DNA from: CAZSLI01 sp964607705
Lineage (GTDB): Bacteria > Actinomycetota > Coriobacteriia > Anaerosomatales > PHET01
Length of the DNA: 64,000 bases
Direction of reading: 5' to 3'
Assembly: GCA_964607705.1 (NCBI GenBank)
Contig: CAZSLI010000007.1
Span: 1-64,000, forward strand
Shown here: piece after piece, positions 16,357-24,858 of the stretch
Layout: each line of letters opens with the position of its first letter
Position numbering within the stretch: position 1 is the stretch's first letter
The notes under the pieces: model-generated
The model's database searches: none
Told to the model about the DNA's origin: nothing
What the model saw: only the letters and a program-made list of their open reading frames with translations
Program-made: the position numbers and the translations under genes

Positions 16357-17567
16357 GTCGTTGCCGCCGCAAAGACCTTGCGCACCGCTTCGGCGGTGTC
16401 ATCGAGGTCCGCCTCGGTGATCCCGGGGTGGACGAAGAAGGCGATCGACTCATCGTGAGCACGGGCGGCGCCCGGCAGCCGGTGTGCGGGTCCTAGCCCG
16501 GCCGAAGTGAAGGCGGCTTCGCGATAGATCTCGGCACACGTGCCGTATTGCACCGGCACGCCCTCGGCGACGATCGACCGCAGTATCCGGTCTCGGCCCC
16601 ACCCGTCGCTGAGCGCTGCATGGTCGATGCGGCCATAGAGGCGGTAGAAGGCGTGTTCAACGTCGGGGCCCGGCAAGGGGATGCGTAGCCCGTGGATGCC
16701 GGCCAGCCGCTCTGAGAGGCCGTGAGCGTTGCGAGCACGCTCTGCATGCCACACCGGCAGCTTGGTAAGCCCAACGCGCGTTAGAGCCGACGAGATCTCG
16801 TCGAGTCGCCAGTTCGTGCCGAAGTGGTCGTGTAGCCACTTGAACGAGGACCCTGACGCCGAGAACGCAGGGTCGTTGAGTTTGCTCAGGGACTTGCCGT
16901 GATCCTTGTACTCCCATGCTCGCGCGTAGGCATCGTCGTCGTCCAAGACGACAAGCCCCGCGTCACCGGTCGGCACGATCTTGTCCTGGCAGAACGAGAA
17001 GGTCGCCGCGTGGCTGGGTCCCGCACCGATGGGCCGCCCATGATAGGAGCCTCCGTGCGCCTGGGCGCAGTCCTCGATCACGACGAGCCCCTGGGCACGT
17101 GCGAATTCGAGCAACGGATCCAGGTCGACCGGCCAGCCGCCGAGATGAACCGGGACCACCACGCGCACGCGCTCGTCGAACACGTCTCGCACGGTCTCGG
17201 CCGTCAGGTTTCCCGAATCCGGGTCGATGTCGGCCACGAGCGGGGTCGCTCCCACTGCGACGACGGCGCTTGCTGTGGCGATGAAGGTGCGGGAGGGGAC
17301 TATCACGCCGTCGCCCGGGCCGATGCCAAAGGCGCGCAAGGCGAGTTCCAGTGCAACCGTCCCATTGGACACCGCGATCGCGTGCGCGCGGCCGAGTTGG
17401 CGAGCGGCCTCAGACTCAAGCAGACGGCCCTGCTCGCCCGTCCAGTAGTTCAGACGACCTGACTCCAGGACGCCGGTCGCCGCGCGAAGCTCCTCGGCGC
17501 CCGGGCGTGGCCACTTCGGCATGGGGTGAGTCCTGACAGGCGCCCCACCATCGATCGCTAGCGCCAT
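16353..17567 (-). CDS. DegT/DnrJ/EryC1/StrS sugar aminotransferase (PglE-like by context)
   Basis: A 404-residue PLP enzyme of the sugar-nucleotide aminotransferase family. Seen: the NGTVALELALRAFGIGPGD and PSRTFIATASAV motifs, EDCAQAHG, and the PLP lysine in FSFCQDK. It adds an amino group to a keto-sugar nucleotide. Because its stop overlaps the start of the PglF/CapD-type dehydratase gene, the likely substrate is that enzyme's UDP-4-keto product, which would make UDP-4-amino-4,6-dideoxy-GlcNAc (PglE function). The ATG at 17567 has no convincing SD of its own; a small upstream frame with a strong SD ends inside this gene's first codons and may couple its translation. Confidence 0.85.
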   Translation of the reverse strand: MALAIDGGAPVRTHPMPKWPRPGAEELRAATGVLESGRLNYWTGEQGRLLESEAARQLGRAHAIAVSNGTVALELALRAFGIGPGDGVIVPSRTFIATASAVVAVGATPLVADIDPDSGNLTAETVRDVFDERVRVVVPVHLGGWPVDLDPLLEFARAQGLVVIEDCAQAHGGSYHGRPIGAGPSHAATFSFCQDKIVPTGDAGLVVLDDDDAYARAWEYKDHGKSLSKLNDPAFSASGSSFKWLHDHFGTNWRLDEISSALTRVGLTKLPVWHAERARNAHGLSERLAGIHGLRIPLPGPDVEHAFYRLYGRIDHAALSDGWGRDRILRSIVAEGVPVQYGTCAEIYREAAFTSAGLGPAHRLPGAARAHDESIAFFVHPGITEADLDDTAEAVRKVFAAATT

Positions 17568-17644
17568 GAGTCAGCGCCTAGTGCTGTGGGTCCAACGTCG
17601 ACCGAACGAGGAAGGGCTCGACGGCCCTGAGACTGGAGGCACAT
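17558..17644 (-). CDS. Possible 28-codon leader peptide before the aminotransferase gene
   Basis: On the minus strand an AAGGAG SD stands 5 nt before ATG 17644. The frame runs 28 codons (starting MCLQSQGRR) and ends at TAG 17560-17558, just past the aminotransferase ATG at 17567. The real gene has no clear SD, so translation of this small frame could deliver ribosomes to it. A candidate -10 (TACAAT, 17719-17724, minus strand) lies upstream. No homolog is recognised. Confidence 0.35.
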   Translation of the reverse strand: MCLQSQGRRALPRSVDVGPTALGADSWR

Positions 17645-17742
17645 GATCGCTCCTTCCTGTGGATGGTCGACGCACGCGCTGCGAATCCCGCGCGTGCCGA
17701 ATTGTGGAGACACTCTTCATTGTACCGCCTCGCGGCGGTCTG

Positions 17743-19467
17743 CTACGCGGGATCGGGGACCGAACCGGTAGGGGACGAGGTGCGCTCCAGGAGGAGGCTC
17801 CACACGTCATCCTCGACGTGAGCTTCGTGGACGAGCCTCAGTCCATGCGCGTGCACCTGGGCAAGGAGCGCCTGACGGTTCAGGCGCGTCGAGAAGGTCA
17901 CCTGTCCCTCGTAGCCCCACGTGGGATCCGAGGACGACGGACTCTGAGTAAGCTCTTGCCTGTGGAGCAGCACGTAGTGGCAGTCGCTCGACAACAGGAC
18001 TGACAGCGCCACCTCATGGTCCTCGATCACGTCGATGAGCGCGCCCGCCATCACAACGTCGTATGAGCCGAGATCGAGCCTCGTGTCGAGGATGTCGTCG
18101 ACGACGAACCGGCGACCCGGCCACAGCGCTCGGGCTCGCGCGATCATGGCCTCGGAGTAGTCGGCGCCGGTGTAGTCGAATCGCGCGGGAACGTAGCGTT
18201 CCAGGAGCTCGGAATAGTGGCCCACGCCGCATCCGACGTCCAGGAACTTCAGGGTCACCGAGTCGGGTGCAGCTGCGGCGATCTGCTCGGCGAGCTGGAT
18301 GAAGGCCCGGAAGGGGGGCACGTCTTCCGGCCGCTCCAACTCCTTCATCACCAGTTCCTCTTGCTGCCTGGCGACCTCCTCGGCCTTCCACGAGTCCTTC
18401 GTCGAATCCGAGGCCTGCGGGGTGGGGTCGGCGGTACGCATCCGAGAGGCCTTCGCACCCTTGATCCGCCGAGCCCAGCCGATCATCGCTCGTGTGGGCG
18501 CGTAGCGCTCAGCGAATCGGACGATCCTGTTGCGACGGTCGCCCCATCGTCTGGCTGCTGTGTCCTCGGGCAATGCGTGTTGGATACCGTGGTCGAAACC
18601 GGCGTCTATGGAGTGCACGAGATCGATGGCGCGCTGGATGGCTCCGACGTACGGGCCGTACACGAGCTTCTCGTTCGTCGTGGAGATGCGGTATTCGGGA
18701 TACGCGGCGACGAAGCGCGGCTTGGCCTTGTCGATGATCGCGAACGAGCTGTAGTGGAAGAAGATGAGGTCCTTGCCGTCCACCGTGACCGACGGGCCCT
18801 GTGATGACACGCGGAAGCGATCGATGTTCCACGGCGCCAGCCCGGCGCCCGGATGCTGCAGGACGACGACTCCCTCGAAGCGCTCTGGCCAGTCGTTCAG
18901 ATACATCTGGTCAGCCATCTTGCCGTCTTCCACGCGGTCGTAGCACCATTCGACGCAACGATCGCGCCACCAGGTGAGCGCTCGTCGCCCGGCGGGGTCA
19001 TTCTTGAAGATCAGGTACTCGACGTTGAACACGCCGGATCGTTCGACGAGGTGTTCCCATCGAGCCGAGAACCGGTGTTCGATGATCGCCACCGACCCCG
19101 CTCCCAGTTCGTCCACGAGCGGCTGGTCGTCTCGGAAGAACATGAGGTCCGCGTCGAGATAGGTGATCGAGTCCAGATCGGGCTGCTGCTCGAGCACCCA
19201 GAGAGGAAGGGCCGGCGTGCACGTCCAGCAATACTCGATGGGCGTGCGCTCGGCCTTGGCGGCGAGCAACTCCGGGTCCTCGAACTCGGCGAGCGAGACG
19301 AGCCGGGCATGGGGGAGGGCGAGCTCGGTCAGTGTCTGATGACTCTTCTGGTCCATGCACAGGATCCAGAGCGTGAACTCCTCGAAATGCTCCGAGAGGG
19401 ACTCGTAGAGCGCTAGTCCCCGGAACAGGAAGTTGCTGTCGAAGAGCGTGCAGAACGCGCGAGCCAT
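17743..19467 (-). CDS. Glycosyltransferase-methyltransferase fusion protein
   Basis: A 574-residue protein with two parts. Residues 1 to about 290 resemble nucleotide-diphospho-sugar transferases (GT8-like, GT-A fold): CTLFDSNFLFRGLALYESL, then YLDADLMFFRD with a DXD-type metal site. After a linker rich in charged residues (about 330-390), residues 395-574 form a class I SAM methyltransferase with FLDVGCGVGHYSELL and a VDDILDTRLDLGSYDVV stretch. One polypeptide may therefore add and methylate a sugar, for example to cap a chain; this is inference. ATG 19467 is chosen because AAGGA stands just upstream; the upstream in-frame Met lies inside the previous gene. A 10-nt gap separates it from that gene. 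Confidence 0.78.
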   Translation of the reverse strand: MARAFCTLFDSNFLFRGLALYESLSEHFEEFTLWILCMDQKSHQTLTELALPHARLVSLAEFEDPELLAAKAERTPIEYCWTCTPALPLWVLEQQPDLDSITYLDADLMFFRDDQPLVDELGAGSVAIIEHRFSARWEHLVERSGVFNVEYLIFKNDPAGRRALTWWRDRCVEWCYDRVEDGKMADQMYLNDWPERFEGVVVLQHPGAGLAPWNIDRFRVSSQGPSVTVDGKDLIFFHYSSFAIIDKAKPRFVAAYPEYRISTTNEKLVYGPYVGAIQRAIDLVHSIDAGFDHGIQHALPEDTAARRWGDRRNRIVRFAERYAPTRAMIGWARRIKGAKASRMRTADPTPQASDSTKDSWKAEEVARQQEELVMKELERPEDVPPFRAFIQLAEQIAAAAPDSVTLKFLDVGCGVGHYSELLERYVPARFDYTGADYSEAMIARARALWPGRRFVVDDILDTRLDLGSYDVVMAGALIDVIEDHEVALSVLLSSDCHYVLLHRQELTQSPSSSDPTWGYEGQVTFSTRLNRQALLAQVHAHGLRLVHEAHVEDDVWSLLLERTSSPTGSVPDPA

Positions 19468-19477
19468 GGAGTCCTTC

Positions 19478-20599
19478 CTAGGCGATCTTGTCGAGGGTTC
19501 GGGCCACGAAGGCGATCTCATCGTCGGTCAGCTGGGGGAAGATGGGCAACGAGAGTATCTGCGACGACACACGTTCCGCGACAGGGAAGCTTCCCGGACC
19601 AAGGCCGAGGTCGGCATAGGCGGCCTGCAGGTGGATGGGGATGGGGTAGTGGATGAGCGCCCCGATCCCATGTTCGGCGAGCTCGGTGATGAGCCGGTCG
19701 CGCGACTCGTGCCGCACCACGTAGAGGTGCCACGCGGGCGTGCCGTAGTCCGCGGCGTGCGGCTTGCGCACGCTGTCGGCAGTGATCAGGCGGTCGTATG
19801 ACGCAGCAAGTTCGGCGCGCCGCAGGTTCCACTCCGGCAGGTGCGGGAGCTTGGCGGACAGGATCGCGGCCTGCAGCTCGTCGAGCCGCGTGTTGAAGCC
19901 CTTGATCTCGTGGTGGTAGCGGATCCTCTGGCCGTAGTTCCGAAGCATCCTCAGGTTCTCGGCAGCTTCGGCCGTGCGGACCGCAATGGCTCCGCCGTCT
20001 CCCAGGCAGCCGAGGTTCTTGCTGGGATAGAAGCTGAACGCGCCGAAGTCCGCCAGCGTGCCACAGTGCTTGCCGCGATACGTCGCGCCATGCGCCTGGC
20101 ACGCGTCCTCGATGACCGCCAGCCCGTACTCCTCGGCGATCTCGAGGATCGGCGCCATGTCGGCGCTCTGACCGTACAGGTGCACCGGGATGACCGCCGA
20201 AAGCTTCGATCCGAGCCGGGCCTTCTCTCGCACGACCGTGTCCCGCAGGCACTGCGGATCCATGGTCAGGGTCTGCTCGTCGACGTCGACGAGCAGTGGG
20301 ATCGCACCGGCAGCAGATATGGCGGAGGCTGTGGGAACAGCGGTGTTGGGGACGGTCAGGACGTGGTCGCCCGGCGACACGCCCGCGGCGACCAGCGACA
20401 GGTGCAGCGCCTCGGTGCCGGAGCCGACGCCTACGACGAAGGTGCCCGGCCCCAGATACTCGGCGAACTCACGCTCGAAGGCCGCGACCCGATCGCCTAG
20501 CACGAAGTGTCCGGACGCAAGCACGTCGTCTATGGCCGCCTTGATCTCATCACCCGTCTGAGCGAGTTCGCGACGAAGGTCGCCGAACGGCACGTTCAC
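19478..20599 (-). CDS. DegT/DnrJ/EryC1/StrS sugar aminotransferase
   Basis: A 373-residue PLP aminotransferase for keto-sugar nucleotides. Seen: FVLGDRVAAFEREFAEYLG at the N-terminus, VGSGTEALHLSL, EDACQAHGATYRG, and the PLP lysine in FSFYPSKNLGCLGDGG. The last motif is typical of the FdtB/WecE/DesV-like subgroup acting on dTDP-3-keto or 4-keto sugars. It lies between an SDR epimerase gene (4-nt overlap at its start) and the GT-methyltransferase gene, so it probably makes an amino sugar for the same glycan. The substrate cannot be fixed from sequence. Confidence 0.85.
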   Translation of the reverse strand: MNVPFGDLRRELAQTGDEIKAAIDDVLASGHFVLGDRVAAFEREFAEYLGPGTFVVGVGSGTEALHLSLVAAGVSPGDHVLTVPNTAVPTASAISAAGAIPLLVDVDEQTLTMDPQCLRDTVVREKARLGSKLSAVIPVHLYGQSADMAPILEIAEEYGLAVIEDACQAHGATYRGKHCGTLADFGAFSFYPSKNLGCLGDGGAIAVRTAEAAENLRMLRNYGQRIRYHHEIKGFNTRLDELQAAILSAKLPHLPEWNLRRAELAASYDRLITADSVRKPHAADYGTPAWHLYVVRHESRDRLITELAEHGIGALIHYPIPIHLQAAYADLGLGPGSFPVAERVSSQILSLPIFPQLTDDEIAFVARTLDKIA

Positions 20600-21639
20600 C
20601 CCAGAGCCTCCTCGTCCCAGTACCGCGACCTATTCTCGCGATAGAACCCGATCGTCTTGCGCACACCTTCGCGCAGGCTGGTGGTGGGACGCCAACCCGT
20701 CATGCGCCCGATCTTCGTGATGTCCGAGTAGAAGTCGCCCGGCTCCTGTGCCGCGCGCTCAGGCGTGAACGGCGCGAATTCCCAACGTCCGCACCCTGCC
20801 TCGGAGACCACGGTCTCGGCCAGTTCTCGGAAGGAGGACGGCTGGTCGTCGCCCACGTTGAGTACCTCGCCGTATGCCTCGTCCACGAGAGCGCTTCGAA
20901 GGATGGCGTCCACGCAGTCGCCGATGTAGACGAAGTCGCGCTGGATGCTTCCATCGCCGAAGACGTGGATAGGCTGGTCATCAAGCGCCAATCGGATGAA
21001 CCAGTTGGCGACGCCGAACCGGCTGTGGTGCATCTGCGCACGCTCGCCGTAGATGTTGGTGAGCCGAAGGGTGACGGAGCGAACGCCATGATTGTCGTGA
21101 TAGATCTTGAACGCCTTCTGCGCCATCAGGCTGGACAGCTCGTAGACCCCTTTGGGGTTGATGGGGGCATCCTCGCTCGCGGGCAGCTTGTCGACCGAGC
21201 CGTATTCTCCACGGGTTCCCGTGTACACCAGCCGGGCGTCCGGATTGAACTTCCGGCAGGCCTCGAGGAGCACGACCGATCCCTTGACGTTGATGTCGAT
21301 GTCGGGGAACGGGTCCGTGAGGCTCAGGACGTGGTCGTTCTGGCCGGCCAGGTGGAAGATGTAGTCCTGCCCCCGGACGAGGTAGTTGGTGCTGTGCTCG
21401 TCTCGCACGTCGGAGAAGTTGACCGTCAGATCGTCTCTCACCGGTTGGATGTTGAACAGGTTCCCGCCGTGGCCGGGGAGCATGGCGTCCACGAGCGTCA
21501 CGTTCGCGCCGGCCTTCACCAGTTCGATGGCCAGATTGCTGCCGATGAAGCCCACGCCACCCGTGATGAGCACGTTCTTGCCTTCGAACGCCCCATCGAT
21601 GGCCTGCTGGGTGATTCCGGTGCCGTGCGCTCCGCTCAT
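20596..21639 (-). CDS. NAD-dependent sugar-nucleotide epimerase/dehydratase with altered active site
   Basis: A 347-residue extended SDR. Seen: GGVGFIGSNLAIEL for NAD binding, the FHLAGQNDHV stretch, TGTRGEYGSV, LRLTNIYGERAQ and DFVYIGDCVDAI, all standard for UDP/dTDP-sugar epimerases. The usual YxxxK catalytic pair reads YELSS: the tyrosine is present but Ser stands where Lys is expected. The protein may use a different residue or be specialised. ATG 21639 is selected because the family N-terminus begins right after it; the longer frame upstream is only an antisense-free extension over the next gene. It overlaps neighbours by 4 nt on both sides. Confidence 0.83.
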   Translation of the reverse strand: MSGAHGTGITQQAIDGAFEGKNVLITGGVGFIGSNLAIELVKAGANVTLVDAMLPGHGGNLFNIQPVRDDLTVNFSDVRDEHSTNYLVRGQDYIFHLAGQNDHVLSLTDPFPDIDINVKGSVVLLEACRKFNPDARLVYTGTRGEYGSVDKLPASEDAPINPKGVYELSSLMAQKAFKIYHDNHGVRSVTLRLTNIYGERAQMHHSRFGVANWFIRLALDDQPIHVFGDGSIQRDFVYIGDCVDAILRSALVDEAYGEVLNVGDDQPSSFRELAETVVSEAGCGRWEFAPFTPERAAQEPGDFYSDITKIGRMTGWRPTTSLREGVRKTIGFYRENRSRYWDEEALG

Positions 21640-22778
21640 CGTGCCGCCTCCAAGTAGGGCTCCAGGATCTCGATCAGTTCCTCCATGCGCCGCCGGTAGG
21701 TGTGGTCTCGCAGCGTCCGCGCCTGCCCGGCCCGCGCGACCTCGGCGCGTTCGTCCTCGTGCGCAAGGTAGTAGCGAACCTTCTCTACCAAGTCCTCGGC
21801 ATCGTCGTAGGCGATCACCTCGCTGCCGACCTCGAACAGCTCGCCGAGATTGCTCTTGGCGTCGGTGATGAGCAGCGATCCCACTCCGGTGGCCTCGAAA
21901 AGCCTCATGTTGTTGGCGTAGCCGTCGGCGATGGCGCTGTGTCGATTGATGGTGATCTTCGACGCGGCGAGTATGGAGTACATGGACAGGCCCCACGCCT
22001 CGCCATGGAAGTTTCGCAGCAGCGGTGATGTGGGATCGCACGTCTCGTAGCCGTAGCCCCAGACATTCAGGTCCACCGACGAGGCGAGCAGCTCGAGAGC
22101 GGTGTTCCCTGCCTCGTGGATGGGCGAGAACCCCCCTACGAAGGCGACTCCGTACTCGGCGTCGGCCGGCTGGATCTTGTCGAGGACCGAGGCTTCGAAG
22201 CCGATGCGGAAGTATTCGGCGCTGATACCTTTCGCGCGAAAGCGCGACACCCAGTGCGGGAGAGACGTCAGTATGAGATCGAATCCGGTAAGGCCGCGCT
22301 CGTCGTCGATCTCGGCCGCCACTTGCCCTACGACGAGAGGCACGAGTCGCTTCACTTCCCGCATGAACCATGCGCTGGGGAGATCGACGTCTTGCAGATA
22401 CAAGACGTCCGGCTTCTCGGCAGCAACTCGATCCAATAGCGCGCGAAGCGTCAGGTCGATGTAGGGCGACCAACGCCGCGCGTAGGGCACCCGGAGAAGC
22501 AGCGCCTGCAGAGGAGGCGGGTCGCTCGGTGTGCGATGGTGTTCTGCCGCCCACTTCGCCTGGAGTCGCTCGTCGTTCGCGATGACGTCGAGCGCTTCGT
22601 GTCCCAAGGCGCGCAGATTGGTCGAGTAGAAATCGGCGGTGCCGAAGCACTCTGCCATGACCTGCGCGAGGGTGCCTTCGTAGTCAGCGGAGTCGGCGTC
22701 GGGGTGCGTCGCGTAGAACGACTCCAGGAAGCGCGGGTAGTACGTGTCCACGATCATGAACTTCAGCTTGGACGGCAT
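21636..22778 (-). CDS. Glycosyltransferase, CgeB-like GT-B family
   Basis: A 380-residue protein resembling CgeB/GT1-type transferases. It starts with KLKFMIVDTYYPRFLESFY, has a central FVGGFSPIHEAGN, and a C-terminal GT-B nucleotide-sugar part with SKITINRHS, RLFEATGVGSLLITD and a closing DHTYRRRMEELI. Such proteins add sugars in the cytoplasm to spore or polysaccharide structures. ATG 22778 shares its A with the upstream stop (TGATG), so the two are coupled. The donor sugar is unknown. Confidence 0.72.
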   Translation of the reverse strand: MPSKLKFMIVDTYYPRFLESFYATHPDADSADYEGTLAQVMAECFGTADFYSTNLRALGHEALDVIANDERLQAKWAAEHHRTPSDPPPLQALLLRVPYARRWSPYIDLTLRALLDRVAAEKPDVLYLQDVDLPSAWFMREVKRLVPLVVGQVAAEIDDERGLTGFDLILTSLPHWVSRFRAKGISAEYFRIGFEASVLDKIQPADAEYGVAFVGGFSPIHEAGNTALELLASSVDLNVWGYGYETCDPTSPLLRNFHGEAWGLSMYSILAASKITINRHSAIADGYANNMRLFEATGVGSLLITDAKSNLGELFEVGSEVIAYDDAEDLVEKVRYYLAHEDERAEVARAGQARTLRDHTYRRRMEELIEILEPYLEAAR

Positions 22779-23575
22779 CACGAACCGCCCCTCGGCGCGT
22801 CGGCCGGGAGGTGCGAGAGGTCGCTGGTGGGGCGCGCGTGACACAGGATCGCGCCGTGGTCGGGCAGCGGGAGTATCCGACGCACGTCCGCGAACCTTCC
22901 CACGAATTCCGCGAGCGTCAGTTCGTTCCAGAAGTTGAAGTGTCCCTCCCAGTCGTCGACGTCACCATCGGGGACGGTGATGACGACGTCGCCGCTCGGC
23001 TTGGCTACGCGGATCAGTTCCCGCATCGCCCGCTCAGGCTCGCGCAGGTGCTCGAGGACCTCCATGCAGACGACGAGGTCGAAGCGCGCTGGTTCAGCGG
23101 GGATTGCGTAGATGTCGCCCTGACTGAGGGCGGCTCCGGGAAGCAGCTCCCGAGCGAGTCCGAGGGCGCTCTCCGAGAAGTCCATTCCGTAGAGGCGCGT
23201 GCATTGGCCACCGAGCCGGTCGTTGAGCTCGTGCAGAAAGTGGCCGGTGCCGCATCCGATGTCGATCACCTCGGCGTCCGGCCCAACGAGGGTGGCGCAG
23301 TACTCGGCGACCACGCCGAAGAATACGCGCCGCTCCTCGGCAAGGTACGTGTTCTCCACGAACTCACGGTCGCCGAAGAACGCATCGAACGCCTCCTTGG
23401 TGTTCGACTTCACGATCTCGGTCGGATCTCGGCGCACGTGCACCGCCCACCACCGGCGGATCGGCGCCGGGGCGGCGGACAGCAGTCTGCGGGATCCGCG
23501 GACCAGGGGCCTCATGCCGGGGACTCGCTTGGCGAGTGACCTCAGTGACTCGCGGGTGTCGGGATGGTCGGTCAC
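22778..23575 (-). CDS. SAM-dependent methyltransferase
   Basis: A 265-residue class I methyltransferase. Seen: VIDIGCGTGHFLHEL (motif I) at about residue 105, GDIYAIP, and FDLVVCMEVLEHLREPERAM (motifs II-III), the Methyltransf_11/23 pattern. The C-terminal DWEGHFNFWNELTLAEFV stretch resembles enzymes of polysaccharide clusters. GTG 23575 is chosen because it overlaps the ABC ATPase stop (GTGA); the longer in-frame reading would run into that gene. It probably methylates a sugar or chain end in the ABC-exported glycan, since chain-terminating methyltransferases often sit beside Wzt proteins. Confidence 0.8.
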   Translation of the reverse strand: MTDHPDTRESLRSLAKRVPGMRPLVRGSRRLLSAAPAPIRRWWAVHVRRDPTEIVKSNTKEAFDAFFGDREFVENTYLAEERRVFFGVVAEYCATLVGPDAEVIDIGCGTGHFLHELNDRLGGQCTRLYGMDFSESALGLARELLPGAALSQGDIYAIPAEPARFDLVVCMEVLEHLREPERAMRELIRVAKPSGDVVITVPDGDVDDWEGHFNFWNELTLAEFVGRFADVRRILPLPDHGAILCHARPTSDLSHLPADAPRGGS

Positions 23576-24858
23576 GTGGCCGGATCCTCGGTCCCCGCAG
23601 CCGGTTCGGTCGCCCACGTCTGGTCAACGAGCAGCCCGCCATGCCCGGGGCCCGGCAGCTTGCCCGTCCCGAAGAAGTCGCCCGCGACCACGTTGAGGAC
23701 GGCGCCGTTCTGCACCCAGTCCGCGATGTCGCCGCCCACGGTGCCGAACAGGTTCAGGTAGTAGCGTCCGGGCGTCAGCGGCAGCCTCGGGACACGACAG
23801 ACGAAGCGGCCCGTCCTGCGTATCGACGCGTAGCCCGATCCTGCCGTCGCAGCGTCGAGGAGCGTGAGAAACTGCCCGGACTGGTCGTAGATGCCCACCG
23901 AGATCACGACGTTGGAAAGCTCGGTCGCCGCCGAGTAGTCCAAGACGATCTCAACGTCGTCGCCGCTTTGCACGGTGTCTGTCGGCGTGCCGTTCCCGCG
24001 GCGGTACGAGACCGATTCGAAGCGCAAGCGCCCGTCGCCCTGACGGTCGGTGCGGTCGGCAAGGTCCTGACTCGCTATGGTCGACACGAGCGACAGATAC
24101 TGCTCGACCACGGTCGGCGTGTCGCCGATCGCGAGCAGCCGACCCTGTTCGAGCAGCATCGAGCGCTTGCACAGGCTCTCGATGGACGCCATGTTGTGGC
24201 TCACCAGCAGGACGGTGGCGCCGGATGAAGCGACGTCTTCCATCTTGCTGAGGCATTTCTTCTGAAACGAAAGGTCGCCGACGGCGAGGACCTCGTCCAC
24301 CAGTAGGATCTCGGGCTCCAGGTGGGCGGCGACGGCGAAGGCGAGTCGCACGTACATGCCGCTCGAGTAGCGCTTCACGGGTGTATCGAGGAACTTCGCC
24401 ACTTCGGAGAACTCGACGATGTCGTCGAACTTCCGATCGATCTCGGCACGCCTCATGCCGAGGATGGCGCCGTTAAGGTAGATGTTCTCCCGACCGGTGA
24501 GCTCGGGATGGAATCCGGTGCCCACCTCCAGCAGAGAGCCGGCCCGGCCTCTCAACTCCACTCGCCCCTCGGTGGGGTGGGTGATGCGGGTGAGTACCTT
24601 GAGCAGCGTACTCTTCCCGGCGCCGTTGCGGCCGATCACGCCCATCGCCTCGCCGGCGTGAACCTCGAAGGAGACGTCCTTGAGCGCCCAGAACGGGGCG
24701 GCGCCGGCGCTCGTGGCCTTGGCGTCTCCGCGTCGCAGCGGGGTCGACACCGCCCGCCTGAGCGCCTCGCGGATGGTGCGGTAGGGCTGGCGCTCGCCAA
24801 GCGTGTAGCACTTGGACACCATGTCCGCCCGCAGTGCGACCTCGGCGTCAGACCACAT
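23572..24858 (-). CDS. Glycan ABC transporter ATPase with C-terminal carbohydrate-binding domain (Wzt-type)
   Basis: A 428-residue protein. The ABC ATPase occupies residues 1 to about 260: Walker A GRNGAGKSTLLK, signature YSSGMYVRLAF, Walker B ILLVDEVLAVGD, then VSHNMASI with the switch His. The remaining 165 residues form a beta-rich domain like the Wzt C-terminal module that recognises the terminal modification of O-polysaccharide in E. coli O8/O9a. With the permease at 24848 it would move an undecaprenyl-linked glycan across the membrane. ATG 24858 overlaps the permease end by 11 nt. The downstream methyltransferase gene fits a Wzt that reads a methyl cap. Confidence 0.92.
   Translation of the reverse strand: MWSDAEVALRADMVSKCYTLGERQPYRTIREALRRAVSTPLRRGDAKATSAGAAPFWALKDVSFEVHAGEAMGVIGRNGAGKSTLLKVLTRITHPTEGRVELRGRAGSLLEVGTGFHPELTGRENIYLNGAILGMRRAEIDRKFDDIVEFSEVAKFLDTPVKRYSSGMYVRLAFAVAAHLEPEILLVDEVLAVGDLSFQKKCLSKMEDVASSGATVLLVSHNMASIESLCKRSMLLEQGRLLAIGDTPTVVEQYLSLVSTIASQDLADRTDRQGDGRLRFESVSYRRGNGTPTDTVQSGDDVEIVLDYSAATELSNVVISVGIYDQSGQFLTLLDAATAGSGYASIRRTGRFVCRVPRLPLTPGRYYLNLFGTVGGDIADWVQNGAVLNVVAGDFFGTGKLPGPGHGGLLVDQTWATEPAAGTEDPAT

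Noticed and set aside
20596..22650. N-terminally extended epimerase of 684 residues
   Set aside because: The first 337 codons lie over the CgeB-like glycosyltransferase gene in another frame and read as Arg-rich shadow; the Rossmann start follows ATG 21639.
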